Positions 16,327 to 25,311 of a DNA stretch of 64,000 nucleotides are shown here, piece after piece. A program made the translations under genes and the position numbers. Origin of the DNA: an uncultured Sinobacteraceae bacterium (GTDB lineage: Bacteria > Pseudomonadota > Gammaproteobacteria > Nevskiales > Nevskiaceae). Positions within the stretch are counted from its first letter, which is position 1; each line of letters opens with the position of its first letter. Where the stretch lies: assembly GCA_903822975.1 (NCBI GenBank), contig CAIJRD010000006.1:50309-114308 (forward strand). Reading direction: 5' to 3'. The notes below the pieces were generated by a model. That model did no database searches, had not been told where the DNA came from, and saw only the letters and a program-made list of their open reading frames with translations.

Positions 16327-17942
16327 GTGCTGCCGAAGCGAACGCAGCGCGGCCGCTCGATGCGCTGATCATCGGCGGCGGCCATAACGGCCTGGTCTGC
16401 GCGTATGACCTCGCCCGCGCGGGCTGGCGCGTACGCGTGCTGGAGCGGCGCGGTGTCGTCGGCGGAGCGGCGGTTACCGAGGAATTTCATCCGGGCTTCC
16501 GCAATTCGGTCGCCAGCTACACGGTGAGCTTGCTGCATCCGCAGATCATCCGCGACATGCAACTGCATGAACGGGGCTTGCGCATCGTCGAGCGACCGAT
16601 CTCGAATTTTCTGCCGCTCGATGACGGCCGCTTCCTCAAACTCGGCGCCGGCTTGGCGCGCACGCAGGCCGAGTTCGCCAAGTTTTCCGCGCGCGATGCC
16701 GCGCGCTTGCCGGACTACTACGCCGCGCTCGAACGCATCGCCGAAGTCATGCGTCTGCTGGCGGTGGAACAACCGCCGCATCTGGACGGCCGCCTGCGCG
16801 ATTGGCTGCGGTTGGCGCGCCATGCCTGGAAGCTGCGCGGTCTCGAACTTGGTGCGAAGCAGGATCTGCTCAATTTGTTTGCGCAAAGCGCGCGCAGTTT
16901 TCTCGATCGCTGGTTCGAAGCCGCACCGGTCAAGGCCGCGTTCGGCTTCGACAGTATCGTCGGCAATTTCGCCAGCCCCGATCATCCGGGCAGCGCCTAT
17001 GTTCTGCTGCATCACGTGTTCGGCGAGGTCAACGGCAACAAGGGCAGCTGGGGGCATGCGATCGGCGGCATGGGCGCGATCACGCAGGCGATGCAGCGCG
17101 CCTGCGTCGAGGCCGGTGTCGATATCCGCGTCAACGCGCCCGTGCGGCGCGTGCACATCGACAACGGCCGTGCCGTCGCGCTGGAGACCGAAGATGGCAG
17201 CTTGCATCGCGCACGCTGCATCGTTGCCAACGTCAATCCAGCGCTGCTGTTCAATCAGCTGATCGATCGCGCCGACGTACCTGCAGCATTCGGCGAGCGT
17301 CTGCGCAACTATCGCAACGGCTCCGGCACGTTCCGCATGAACGTTGCGTTGTCCGAGCTGCCGCGTTTCGAGGCCTTGCCGCAGGCCGGCGAGCATCACC
17401 AGAGTGGCATCGTCATTGCGCCTTCGCTCGACTATATGGATCGCGCCTACGTCGATGCGCGACGCGACGGCTGGTCCGCCGCACCGATTGTCGAGATGCT
17501 GATTCCGAGCACCGTCGACGACACGCTCGCGCCGCCGGGCGCGCATGTGGCGAGCCTGTTCTGCCAGCAGTTCGCGCCGCAGTTGCCGGACGGACGCAGC
17601 TGGGATGCCTTGCGCGAGCAGGTGGCCGATCACATCATCGATACGGTGACCCGCTACGCGCCGAATTTCCGCGCCGCGGTGGTCGGTCGCCAGATTCTCA
17701 GTCCGCTCGATCTGGAGCGCACCTTCGGACTGGTCAGCGGCGACATCATGCATGGCCATATGTCGCTGGATCAGCTGTGGGCCGCGCGACCGACCTTGGG
17801 GTACGGCAGTTACGGCACCGCGATTGCCGGCCTGTTCCTGTGCGGTGCGGGCACCCATCCCGGCGGCGGCGTCTCCGGCCTGCCGGGCCGCAATGCGGCG
17901 CGTGCGGTGCGCGCGGCGCGGCTAGGTCGTCACGCCGGTTGA
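16323..17942 (+). CDS. FAD-dependent oxidoreductase, phytoene desaturase/PYROXD2-like
   Basis: This 539-residue flavoprotein has an N-terminal Rossmann motif IIGGGHNGLVCAYDLARAGWRVRVLERR followed by GGAAVTEEFHPGFR, the arrangement of the phytoene desaturase/PYROXD2-like group. Near the C-terminus, LFLCGAGTHPGGGVSGLPGRNAA is the FAD-binding closing motif of this family. The GTG start overlaps the permease stop. Human PYROXD2 is mitochondrial and its reaction is undefined, so no substrate is assigned; carotenoid synthesis is unlikely as no crt genes are nearby. Its 3' end overlaps the convergent DUF4169 gene by 13 bp. Confidence 0.88.
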   Translation: MSAAEANAARPLDALIIGGGHNGLVCAYDLARAGWRVRVLERRGVVGGAAVTEEFHPGFRNSVASYTVSLLHPQIIRDMQLHERGLRIVERPISNFLPLDDGRFLKLGAGLARTQAEFAKFSARDAARLPDYYAALERIAEVMRLLAVEQPPHLDGRLRDWLRLARHAWKLRGLELGAKQDLLNLFAQSARSFLDRWFEAAPVKAAFGFDSIVGNFASPDHPGSAYVLLHHVFGEVNGNKGSWGHAIGGMGAITQAMQRACVEAGVDIRVNAPVRRVHIDNGRAVALETEDGSLHRARCIVANVNPALLFNQLIDRADVPAAFGERLRNYRNGSGTFRMNVALSELPRFEALPQAGEHHQSGIVIAPSLDYMDRAYVDARRDGWSAAPIVEMLIPSTVDDTLAPPGAHVASLFCQQFAPQLPDGRSWDALREQVADHIIDTVTRYAPNFRAAVVGRQILSPLDLERTFGLVSGDIMHGHMSLDQLWAARPTLGYGSYGTAIAGLFLCGAGTHPGGGVSGLPGRNAARAVRAARLGRHAG

Positions 17943-18130
17943 TCGTCGCTGCTGTCGGTTTCGCGATGTAACTGATCGAGCTTGCGGGCCGCTTCGTTCT
18001 TCGCCGCTTCATCCTGCTCGCGTTGCAGTTTGCTGCGGCCGAAGCGCACGCGGTTTTCTGCCGCCAAAGTCGCCGCGGCGGCGCGCGCCTTGCGCTTACG
18101 CGCCTTGTTTAGATTGATGATCTCGGCCAC
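17930..18130 (-). CDS. DUF4169 family small basic protein
   Basis: The 66-residue protein begins AEIINLNKARKRKARA and continues ENRVRFGRSKLQRE, the pattern of DUF4169: highly charged, lysine/arginine-rich, helical and without a membrane segment. The start is a GTG at 18130, supported by GCGGAGG upstream. A longer open frame to 18286 has no such site. Function is unknown; its charge suggests nucleic-acid or ribosome association. It overlaps the convergent FAD oxidoreductase gene by 13 bp. Confidence 0.8.
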   Translation of the reverse strand: MAEIINLNKARKRKARAAAATLAAENRVRFGRSKLQREQDEAAKNEAARKLDQLHRETDSSDDQPA

Positions 18131-18443
18131 TGCGAACCTCCGCTTGAAAGCGATGCGGAATGATAGTCCGGTCGCATACGACTGACCCTGGCGAAGGCGC
18201 TCACCGGGTCTCCACAGGGGCATTCCGCGCGGCAGCAATTGTGCGACGAACGGTGCGCCGATTCGACGCCAGCGGAAAAAGGGCATAGAGTGTCGCCTGC
18301 ATCCGTTTCAAGTACGTTTCCCTTGGTTTCGTTTGACCCGTCTAAAAAGCGGCGCCACGTCATCTGTCGGCTACCTTCTTGATCGCTTGCGTCACGCAGG
18401 TCTCGCACCTGCATTTAACTGTAATTTTGAAGGAGAGTAGTAA
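18131..18443. other. Spacer and cold-shock 5' leader
   Basis: No gene is supported. The right part should be the leader of the cold-shock gene; cspA-type leaders are long and temperature-responsive, and AAGGAGAG sits at the end. I did not identify a secure promoter. Confidence 0.5.
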
Positions 18444-18659
18444 ATGGCTGATACATCGACTGGCACCGTGAAGTGGTTCAACGACGCGAAGGGCTTCGGC
18501 TTCATCACCCCTTCCGACGGCGGCGAAGATCTCTTCGCACACTTCAAGGAAATCCAGGGTGGCACGGGCTTCAAGAGCCTGACGGAAGGACAGCGCGTTG
18601 AGTACAAGGCCGCGCGCGGCCCGAAGGGCATGCAGGCGACTCAGATTCGCCCGCTGTAA
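18444..18659 (+). CDS. Cold-shock domain protein (CspA family)
   Basis: A 71-residue OB-fold RNA chaperone has RNP1 KGFGFITP and RNP2 DLFAHF, the two nucleic-acid-binding strands. It begins [17 protein letters not shown]. Such proteins melt mRNA structure during cold or growth transitions. AAGGAGAG precedes the ATG by about 6 nt, and a strong terminator follows the stop by 24 bp, so it is a monocistronic unit, as is usual for csp genes. Confidence 0.96.
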   Translation: MADTSTGTVKWFNDAKGFGFITPSDGGEDLFAHFKEIQGGTGFKSLTEGQRVEYKAARGPKGMQATQIRPL

Positions 18660-18683
18660 TCTTCGAGCGACTTACGTCGGAAG

Positions 18684-18712
18684 AAACCGCGGCCTAGGCC
18701 GCGGTTTTTTTT
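18684..18712 (+). terminator. Rho-independent terminator of the csp gene
   Basis: A near-perfect palindrome AAACCGCGGCC-TA-GGCCGCGGTTT is followed by more T (eight in a row including the stem). The A residues on the left side could also make it work in the opposite direction for the MAPEG gene, which converges on it. Confidence 0.93.
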
Positions 18713-18819
18713 CGCCTGCAATTTGAGGGTCGGCAGGCACACGCCGAGGCGGAGCAGTCGATGCAATGCACATCTCGCGCAGACCGCAGACCGCAGACGA
18801 GGCTCTGCGACGTAGACGA

Positions 18820-19212
18820 TCAGCTCAGCAGCACACGGATCACGCCGAACAGTCCGCCCAGCGTCAGGCCGACGATCGACAGAAAACCGATCACGAAACC
18901 CGGCGTACGCTTGCTCGGTTCGATCTGGTAGCCGACTGCATACAGCACGCGGCCAATCAACCAGGCGCCGCCCAGAATCGAAGCCCAGGTGTCGCCCAGA
19001 TACAGCGCGAACATCCAGAATGCGGGCAGGAACATCAGCGTGCTTTCAACGGTGTTCATCTGGATGCGCAGCGCGCGCTCCACCGCCGGGTGTCCGCTGC
19101 AGGCCGGCGGCGCGACCTTGTGCTTGCCGCGAATGTGGCCGACATTGGCCATCATGCCGAGTTGCAGCAGAACGGTCAGCAGCGTGATCAGCGCAGGCAG
19201 ATGATGCGTCAT
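18820..19212 (-). CDS. MAPEG family membrane protein
   Basis: A 130-residue protein with four hydrophobic helices belongs to the membrane-associated eicosanoid/glutathione metabolism superfamily. The characteristic RIQMNTVEST and LIGRVLYAVGY segments bear the Asn-x-x-Glu and Arg that bind glutathione. It may be a membrane glutathione transferase-like enzyme. The start at 19212 is chosen at the hydrophobic N-terminus (MTHHLPALITLL); the longer frame to 19392 would overlap the divergent HNH gene. A second, distinct MAPEG gene lies at 35756. Confidence 0.9.
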   Translation of the reverse strand: MTHHLPALITLLTVLLQLGMMANVGHIRGKHKVAPPACSGHPAVERALRIQMNTVESTLMFLPAFWMFALYLGDTWASILGGAWLIGRVLYAVGYQIEPSKRTPGFVIGFLSIVGLTLGGLFGVIRVLLS

Positions 19213-19383
19213 GGTGAACCCCGAATTTATTGCAGTGTGCGGATTGGACGGACCTGCATCGTTCTCGTTGGCGGCAGGTTGGCCGGCATGATGCCGAGTT
19301 TCGAGGCCAGCTGCATACTCCGTCTGCATGGCCTGCGCTATTGTCACAACCGATATTCGCCGAACCTTTGGAAGCGATCCGCA

Positions 19384-19752
19384 ATGGCACAAGACACTTC
19401 GAACACTTCGAAACTCGACCGCATCATCGCCGACACGCGGCGCAACGCCGATCAGCGCAGCCTCGGTTACCGCGAACAGGCACTGAAGCTATATCCCTGG
19501 GTATGCGGTCGATGCGCGCGCGAATTCACTCGCGCGAATCTGCAAGAACTCACCGTGCATCACCGCAACCACGATCACGATTTCAATCCCAGCGATGGCA
19601 GCAATTGGGAATTGCTGTGCGTGTACTGTCACGACAATGAGCATTCACGCTACATCGACGCCAGCGGCGCGCAGGCGCCGGGTGCGCATGCGGTCGCGAC
19701 GGGCAATCCCTTCGCGGATTTGAAAGCGCAACTGGCCGCGAAGAAACGCTGA
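19384..19752 (+). CDS. yajD: HNH nuclease family protein (YajD)
   Basis: A 122-residue protein has an HNH motif: a CGRCARE zinc knuckle, TVHHRNHDHDFNPSDGSNWELLCVYCHDNEH with the paired His and the second CxxC-type knuckle. It matches YajD, a conserved gammaproteobacterial HNH protein of unknown cellular role, in both length and order. The start ATG follows GCGATCCGCA without a strong ribosome site. It is divergent from the MAPEG gene with 171 bp between starts. Confidence 0.9.
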   Translation: MAQDTSNTSKLDRIIADTRRNADQRSLGYREQALKLYPWVCGRCAREFTRANLQELTVHHRNHDHDFNPSDGSNWELLCVYCHDNEHSRYIDASGAQAPGAHAVATGNPFADLKAQLAAKKR

Positions 19753-19834
19753 AGCTTTCGCGCTGTCGATGACTCAGGCAAACACAGACTTCGAGTAGGG
19801 ATCGCGCGACCGGTCGCTGCGCCGGCCTATGGTT

Positions 19835-20185
19835 TCAGGACGACGTCGACGCCTTCGGCGGCTGATACCACTGCAGGCGCTCCTCGCGACAGGCGCTGCC
19901 GCCCATATCGAAATCGCGGCAGGTTCGCGGACGCTGCGCGTAGATCGTGCAGCGCATGCTGTTGGCATCCATCGCCGCGCACCAGCCGTCTTCGCCCTTG
20001 GCCATGATCGACAAGCCACGCTCGTCTTGATCGATGTACTGCGTCGGCACACGGTCGCCGGGCTGCAGTACCACTTTCAAACGGCAACACACCGCTTCGC
20101 AGGCGCTGCATTGAATCGTCGGATCGATATGATCGCTTGCTGCGTCGGACGCGTCGGACACCTCACTGCGGGAAAACGAGGTCAT
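19835..20185 (-). CDS. YkgJ-type cysteine cluster protein
   Basis: A 116-residue protein holds the pattern CSACEAVCCRLKV, then RCTIYAQRPRTCRDFDMG and a final Cys in SACREE. This is the CxxxxxCC-CxxY-RPxxCR signature of the YkgJ/UPF0153 family, which probably binds a metal or an iron-sulphur cluster. There is no signal peptide. Function is not established. A second, differently spaced member occurs at 40772. Confidence 0.88.
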   Translation of the reverse strand: MTSFSRSEVSDASDAASDHIDPTIQCSACEAVCCRLKVVLQPGDRVPTQYIDQDERGLSIMAKGEDGWCAAMDANSMRCTIYAQRPRTCRDFDMGGSACREERLQWYQPPKASTSS

Positions 20186-20255
20186 CAGAAGGTCGGCGCG
20201 CGTGAATCGCGGGTGAGTCGCGCGAGCGGCGACACCTAGACCTGCGCTGCCGGGA

Positions 20256-20807
20256 TCACCACTTCAGATCGTCCGGTACAACGAAATCCTTGTAGGGATC
20301 GTCTTCGGCCGGCGCTGCAACCGGTGCGGTGTTCGGCGCGACCACCGAGCGTTCGTCGCGCTCGCGGATACGCTCACCAACCGCCTTGGCGACGAGGTCG
20401 TAGCGACCTTCATAGCGTGCGATCACCAGCTCGCCGCTGATCAGACGGCCGCGCAGTTCTTCGTTCACGGCGATGCGCCGCACTTTCTTGCCGTCGATGA
20501 AGTTGTAGTAATCGTCGCCATCGACCTTCGGCAGCCGGTTTTGCTCGATCAATTGCTTGACCTGCACCATGCGCGCCTTGCGGCCCATGCTCTGCTCGCG
20601 CTGACGATTGAGCTCGGCATCGCGTGCGGCTTTCGCGGCTGCGGCTTTTTCCGCGGCCAGCTTCTGGTCGGCGATCTGGCGCGCGCGCTCTTTCGACTGC
20701 TGGCGTTGATCCTTCGATTGCGGGCGCTGTTCCTTGCCGCGCTTCTCGGGCGGTTTGTCCTTGACCAGGCCGGCGGCGACCAGTTGGTCGCGCAGTGACA
20801 GACTCAT
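20256..20807 (-). CDS. DUF2058 family protein (YaiL-like)
   Basis: A 183-residue, strongly charged protein begins MSLSLRDQLVAAGLVKDK, the DUF2058 signature, followed by a long Lys/Arg/Glu/Gln coiled-coil region (about 20-80) and a compact C-terminal domain with DDYYNFIDGKKVRRI and ARYEGRYDLV. E. coli YaiL is a nucleoprotein/polysome-associated protein of unclear role. The start at 20807 is at the conserved N-terminus; upstream in-frame sequence to 20891 is low-complexity. Confidence 0.9.
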   Translation of the reverse strand: MSLSLRDQLVAAGLVKDKPPEKRGKEQRPQSKDQRQQSKERARQIADQKLAAEKAAAAKAARDAELNRQREQSMGRKARMVQVKQLIEQNRLPKVDGDDYYNFIDGKKVRRIAVNEELRGRLISGELVIARYEGRYDLVAKAVGERIRERDERSVVAPNTAPVAAPAEDDPYKDFVVPDDLKW

Positions 20808-21167
20808 GACATCAACACTCGTAGATCGGGGATGTGGCCGCCTTAGTTTACGCAAGCGGCGCGATCGACGGCGCTGGGCGGGTGGTTTCAACCGGACGCG
20901 GGTGCACGCGTCCGCGCTCTGGTCCGAATACGAAGCACGGATTCAGGCGAATGCGCGCATTGCATTGGCGCGCGGCCCGGATGGCGTCACATGCACTGTC
21001 TCGCCGCTATTTAGATGCGTTCGACCTCACATTCTGCTGACGCAGACGCCGTTCCTAACAACGACGTCTCTGACGACGGGCGACCGAAGAACGCACGCGC
21101 GCGACTCGTGCAGACCTCTGCGTGCGCTGGCGCGCACGCGTGATTGCCGCCGCATCGAATCAGCGCA
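20808..21167. other. Gene-free spacer
   Basis: The 360 bp between DUF2058 and acs contain no frame with gene-like composition, no tRNA and no clear terminator. I see nothing to annotate. Confidence 0.6.
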
Positions 21168-23189
21168 TCAGTTGCGTCCGCGCAGTTGATCGACGATGCC
21201 CGGATTCTCCAGCGTCGAGACGTCCTGCGTGATCTCCTCGCCCTTGGCGACCGAACGCAGCAGGCGCCGCATGATCTTGCCGCTGCGCGTTTTCGGTAGC
21301 GCCTCGGTGAAGCGGATCTCGTCCGGCTTGGCGATCGCGCCCATGCTCTTCGACACGAACTCGCGCAACTCGCGCGATAGTTTTTCGGCCTCGTCGCCAT
21401 TGGGGCGTTCGCCCTTGCAGATCACGAAGGCGACGATGCCCTCGCCCTTGATCTCGTGCGGGCGACCCACCACCGCCGCTTCGGCCACACGCGGATGCGC
21501 CACCAGCGCGCTTTCGACTTCGGCGGTGCCGAGACGATGACCCGACACCTTCAGCACGTCGTCGGTGCGGCCCAGGATCCAGTAGTAGCCATCCTTGTCG
21601 CGATGTGCGGAATCACCAGCGACGTACAGCAGCGGACGGCCTTCTGCCTTTGCCGTCTTCGGATCGCCGAACTGCGACCAGTAAGTGCTCAGGTAGCGCT
21701 CGTTGTCGCCGTAAACGGTGCGCAGCATCGACGGCCACGGCTTGGTCACCACCAGATAGCCGCCGGTGTCGTTGCCCTTGATGATGGTGCCGGCCTCGTC
21801 GACGATCTCGGTGAAAATGCCGGGCAGCGGCTGCGTGCAGGAGCCGGGCTTGGTGGCGGTGGCGCCGGGCAGCGGGCTCATCAGAATCGCGCCGGTTTCG
21901 GTCTGCCACCAGGTGTCGACGATCGGCAGTTCCTCGTGACCGATCACGCGGTGGTACCACATCCAGGCTTCCGGATTGATCGGCTCGCCGACACTGCCGA
22001 GCAGCCGCAGTTTGGAAAGATCGTAGCGCTTGGGAATCTGCTCGCCCATTTTGGCCAGCGCACGGATTGCGGTGGGCGCGGTGTAGAAGATCGTCACGCC
22101 GTGGTCCTGGCAGATCTTCCAGAAGCGGCCCGGGTCCGGTGTCATCGGTCCGCCTTCGTACATGACCATGGTGGCGCCGTTGCTCAAGGGGCCGTAGGCG
22201 ACATAGGTGTGTCCGGTAACCCAGCCGACATCGGCAGTGCACCAGAACACGTCGGAATCGTGCAGGTCGAACACCCACTTGCTGGTGACATGCGCACCGA
22301 GCAGATAACCGCCGCTGGAATGCTGGATGCCCTTGGGCTTGCCGGTCGATCCCGAGGTGTAAAGCAGGAACAGCGGATGCTCGGCATCCACCCATTCCGG
22401 TTCGCATTCGGCGCTGGCCTTGTCGGTGAGCTCGTGCCACCAGTGGTCGCGTCCGCGGGTCCACTCAACCGGCTTGCCGGTGCGGCGATAGACCAACACG
22501 CTCTCAATGCTCTTGCAGCCGCCGGCGAGGGCTTCGTCGGCCGCCTTCTTCAGTTCGATGTTGTGGCCGCCACGGGTACCGCCATCGGCGGTGATCAGCA
22601 GCTTGGCGCTGGCACCTTCGATGCGGTCGCGCAGCGACTGCGCGGAGAAGCCGCCGAAGACCACCGAATGCGTCGCGCCGATGCGCGCACAGGCCTGCAT
22701 GGCGATCACCGCCTGCGCGATCATCGGCAGATAGATCACCACGCGGTCGCCCTTGCCGACGCCGAGCGACTTCATTGCATTGGCGAGCTTGCAGACCTCG
22801 ACGTGCAATTGCTTGTAGCTCAGCGTGCTGACGTCGCCGGGTTCGCCTTCGAAGATGATCGCCGGCTTGTCGCCGTGCGTGGCGAGATGACGATCGATGC
22901 AGTTGTACGAGACGTTGATCTTGCCGTCGCTGAACCAACGGTAGTTCGGTGCCTTGCTGTCATCGAGCACCACGCTGAAGGGCTGCTTCCAGCTCAACTC
23001 CTCGCGGCCGAGCTTGGCCCAGAACGCAACCGGATCGCGCTCGGCTTCCGCGCGCAGCGTGTTGAGGCGTTGACCGTCGATGCGCGCCTTGCTGGCGAAT
23101 TCGGGACTCGGCGGAAACAACCGGCTCTCGGCCAGTTTGGATTGGAAGCTGTCCTCAAAGTGTTCTTGGAAGCCTTCGGGCTTGGTCAT
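21168..23189 (-). CDS. acs: Acetyl-CoA synthetase
   Basis: This AMP-forming ligase converts acetate, ATP and CoA to acetyl-CoA. The 673-residue protein has the adenylation motif [10 protein letters not shown], the acetate-pocket segment [18 protein letters not shown] with the size-limiting Trp, and the hinge region [14 protein letters not shown]. The C-terminal [11 protein letters not shown] carries the catalytic Lys regulated by acetylation in this family. AGGAG precedes the ATG. An MHS-type transporter gene lies 190 bp upstream on the same strand, with a 13-bp hairpin between them, so the pair may take up and activate a carboxylate. Confidence 0.95.
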   Translation of the reverse strand: MTKPEGFQEHFEDSFQSKLAESRLFPPSPEFASKARIDGQRLNTLRAEAERDPVAFWAKLGREELSWKQPFSVVLDDSKAPNYRWFSDGKINVSYNCIDRHLATHGDKPAIIFEGEPGDVSTLSYKQLHVEVCKLANAMKSLGVGKGDRVVIYLPMIAQAVIAMQACARIGATHSVVFGGFSAQSLRDRIEGASAKLLITADGGTRGGHNIELKKAADEALAGGCKSIESVLVYRRTGKPVEWTRGRDHWWHELTDKASAECEPEWVDAEHPLFLLYTSGSTGKPKGIQHSSGGYLLGAHVTSKWVFDLHDSDVFWCTADVGWVTGHTYVAYGPLSNGATMVMYEGGPMTPDPGRFWKICQDHGVTIFYTAPTAIRALAKMGEQIPKRYDLSKLRLLGSVGEPINPEAWMWYHRVIGHEELPIVDTWWQTETGAILMSPLPGATATKPGSCTQPLPGIFTEIVDEAGTIIKGNDTGGYLVVTKPWPSMLRTVYGDNERYLSTYWSQFGDPKTAKAEGRPLLYVAGDSAHRDKDGYYWILGRTDDVLKVSGHRLGTAEVESALVAHPRVAEAAVVGRPHEIKGEGIVAFVICKGERPNGDEAEKLSRELREFVSKSMGAIAKPDEIRFTEALPKTRSGKIMRRLLRSVAKGEEITQDVSTLENPGIVDQLRGRN

Positions 23190-23335
23190 GTGATTCTCCT
23201 CGCGGTCTTAATACGCCGGTGCAGACTTGCATGATAGGCGAGTCCGCCGGTTGCAAATAAAGCGGCCCGTCGGCGCCGGCAGTGATGCGCGGTGAATTCC
23301 TCCGCGTCGGTAGAACTGCAGCTGTCGTTCCGCGC

Positions 23336-23374
23336 GTGCGCCGCCCGCAACCGCGCCGGTCGCGGGCGGCGCAC
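23336..23374 (-). promoter_or_regulatory. Intercistronic 13-bp hairpin
   Basis: A perfect 13-bp GC-rich stem (23336-23348 with 23362-23374) with a 13-nt loop begins 6 bp after the transporter stop and ends 147 bp before acs. No T run follows, so it is likelier to stabilise or process the transporter mRNA than to terminate it. Confidence 0.7.
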
Positions 23375-23379
23375 ACATT

Positions 23380-25044
23380 TCATTCCGACAGCGAACTGCC
23401 CTTGGTCTCGCGCAGGAACAGCGTGCCGAGCACCAGCGTCATCACCGCCACGCCGATCGGATACCACAGGCCGTAGTAGATATCGCCGTGTGCAGCGACC
23501 AGCGCGAATGCGATGGTGGGAACAAATCCGCCGAACCAGCCGTTGCCGATGTGATACGGCAAGGACATCGAGGTGTAGCGAATGCGCGTCGGGAACAACT
23601 CCACCAGCCAGGCCGCGATCGGGCCGTAGACCATCGTGACGTAAATCACCAGCAGTGCGAGCAGAACGATCAGCATCGGCTGGTTGACCTGTGCCGGATC
23701 GGCCTTCTTCGGATAGCCGGCGGTCGCGATTGCATCACCCGCTTCTTTGGCGAACGCCGTGGCCTGCGTCTTGAAGTCGGCCTTCTCCAGCGCGCCGCCT
23801 TCGAACGAGGAAATCGCCTTGTCGCCGATCTTGACCTGCGCAACGGTTCCGGCCGCTGCAGCGACGTTCAAATACGGCACGCCGTTCTTCGCCAGGAAAC
23901 TCTTGGCGACATCGCAGGAGCTGGTGTAGACCTTCTTGCCGACCGGATCGAACTGCGTGCTGCACTGTGCCGGGTCGGCGATCACCGTCACCGGCGCGTT
24001 TGCCGCAGCAGCTTCCAGTGCCGGATTGCCGAAGTGCGTCAGGCCATGAAAGATCGGGAAGTAGGTCAGCGCCGCGATCAGACAGCCGGCCATGATCACC
24101 GGCTTGCGGCCGATGCGATCCGACAGCCAGCCGAAGAACACGAAGAACGGCGTGCCGATCAGCAAACCACCGGCCATCAGCAGGTTCGCGGTGACCGCTT
24201 CGATCTTCAGTGTCTGGCTCAGGAAAAACAGCGCGTAGAACTGTCCGGTGTACCAGACCACTCCTTCACCGGCGGTGGCACCCAGCAGTGCGAGGATCAC
24301 GATCTTCAGGTTCTTCCACTGGCCGAAGGATTCGGTCAGCGGCGCCTTCGACTGCTTGCCTTCTTCCTTCATCTGCTTGAACAGCGGTGACTCGGACAGC
24401 TGCAGACGAATGTAGACCGAGATCGCGAGCAGCACGCCGGAGACCAGGAACGGGATGCGCCAGCCCCATTTTTCGAAGTCCTCGCCGAGGCTCAACCGGC
24501 AGCCGAGAATCACCAGCAGCGACAGGAACAACCCGCCCGTTGCGGTGACCTGGATGAAGCTGGTCGAGTAGCCGCGATTGTCATTGCGCGCGTGTTCGGC
24601 AACGTAAGTCGCTGCACCACCGTATTCGCCGCCGAGTGCCAGGCCCTGCAGCAAGCGCAGGCTGATCAGCGCAATCGGTGCGGCCACACCGACGCTGGCG
24701 TAGCTCGGCAACACGCCAACCAGGAATGTCGAAAGACCCATGATCACGATCGTGATCAGGAAGGTGTGCTTGCGGCCGACCAGATCGCCGAGCCGGCCGA
24801 ACACCAAGGCGCCGAACGGCCGCACCGCGAATCCTGCAGCAAAGGCGAGCAGCGCGAAGATGAACGCACTGGTGTCGTTGAGTCCGGAAAAAAACTGCTT
24901 GGCGATGATCGCCGCTAGCGAGCCGTAGAGGTAGAAGTCGTACCACTCGAAGACCGTGCCGAGCGATGACGCAAAGATGACCTTGCGAACCGCGGCGCGA
25001 CTCAGTATCGGCAGGGGTGTGCTAACGCTGCTGGGGCTGTTCAT
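23380..25044 (-). CDS. MFS transporter, metabolite:H+ symporter type
   Basis: The 554-residue permease starts with SSLGTVFEWYDFYLYGSLAA, the hallmark of the metabolite:H+ symporter family (ProP, KgtP, ShiA), and has the MFS loop GRLGDLVGRKHTF after helix 2. Unlike 12-helix relatives of about 430 residues, it carries an insert of about 100 residues between helices 8 and 9, rich in Ala and with two Cys. AGGAGAG precedes the start. Placement ahead of acs suggests a short carboxylate substrate such as acetate or propionate, by context only. Confidence 0.9.
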   Translation of the reverse strand: MNSPSSVSTPLPILSRAAVRKVIFASSLGTVFEWYDFYLYGSLAAIIAKQFFSGLNDTSAFIFALLAFAAGFAVRPFGALVFGRLGDLVGRKHTFLITIVIMGLSTFLVGVLPSYASVGVAAPIALISLRLLQGLALGGEYGGAATYVAEHARNDNRGYSTSFIQVTATGGLFLSLLVILGCRLSLGEDFEKWGWRIPFLVSGVLLAISVYIRLQLSESPLFKQMKEEGKQSKAPLTESFGQWKNLKIVILALLGATAGEGVVWYTGQFYALFFLSQTLKIEAVTANLLMAGGLLIGTPFFVFFGWLSDRIGRKPVIMAGCLIAALTYFPIFHGLTHFGNPALEAAAANAPVTVIADPAQCSTQFDPVGKKVYTSSCDVAKSFLAKNGVPYLNVAAAAGTVAQVKIGDKAISSFEGGALEKADFKTQATAFAKEAGDAIATAGYPKKADPAQVNQPMLIVLLALLVIYVTMVYGPIAAWLVELFPTRIRYTSMSLPYHIGNGWFGGFVPTIAFALVAAHGDIYYGLWYPIGVAVMTLVLGTLFLRETKGSSLSE

Positions 25045-25311
25045 CTGCTCTCCTCTTATGCATTGGACTGCTTGTAGTTTTAGGTGCCGCGTGCTGCCCG
25101 GGCGTTCGCTGCCGCACGTCGGCGCGAGCACCCGCTGACTTTGCTTATCACAACGCCATGACGAGTGTAATACTCGCTGTCGCGCCGAAGTGCTTGACCG
25201 TCGTCGGTGTTCTGTTACAGCCGCGTGTAAGTCGATGGTTCGCCGATACGGGTCGATTGCGTCGCAGATGCCGTTGGCGATGTGCGCGGGCCTTGCCTGC
25301 GATAATGCGGG

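Noticed and set aside
16323..17942. Carotenoid phytoene desaturase
   Set aside because: The Rossmann pattern is shared by the PYROXD2-like group, and no other carotenoid gene is near; the specific function is not supported.
21456..23234. A 592-codon plus-strand frame opposite acs
   Set aside because: Antisense shadow of acs; low-complexity His/Arg/Gly composition and no start signal.
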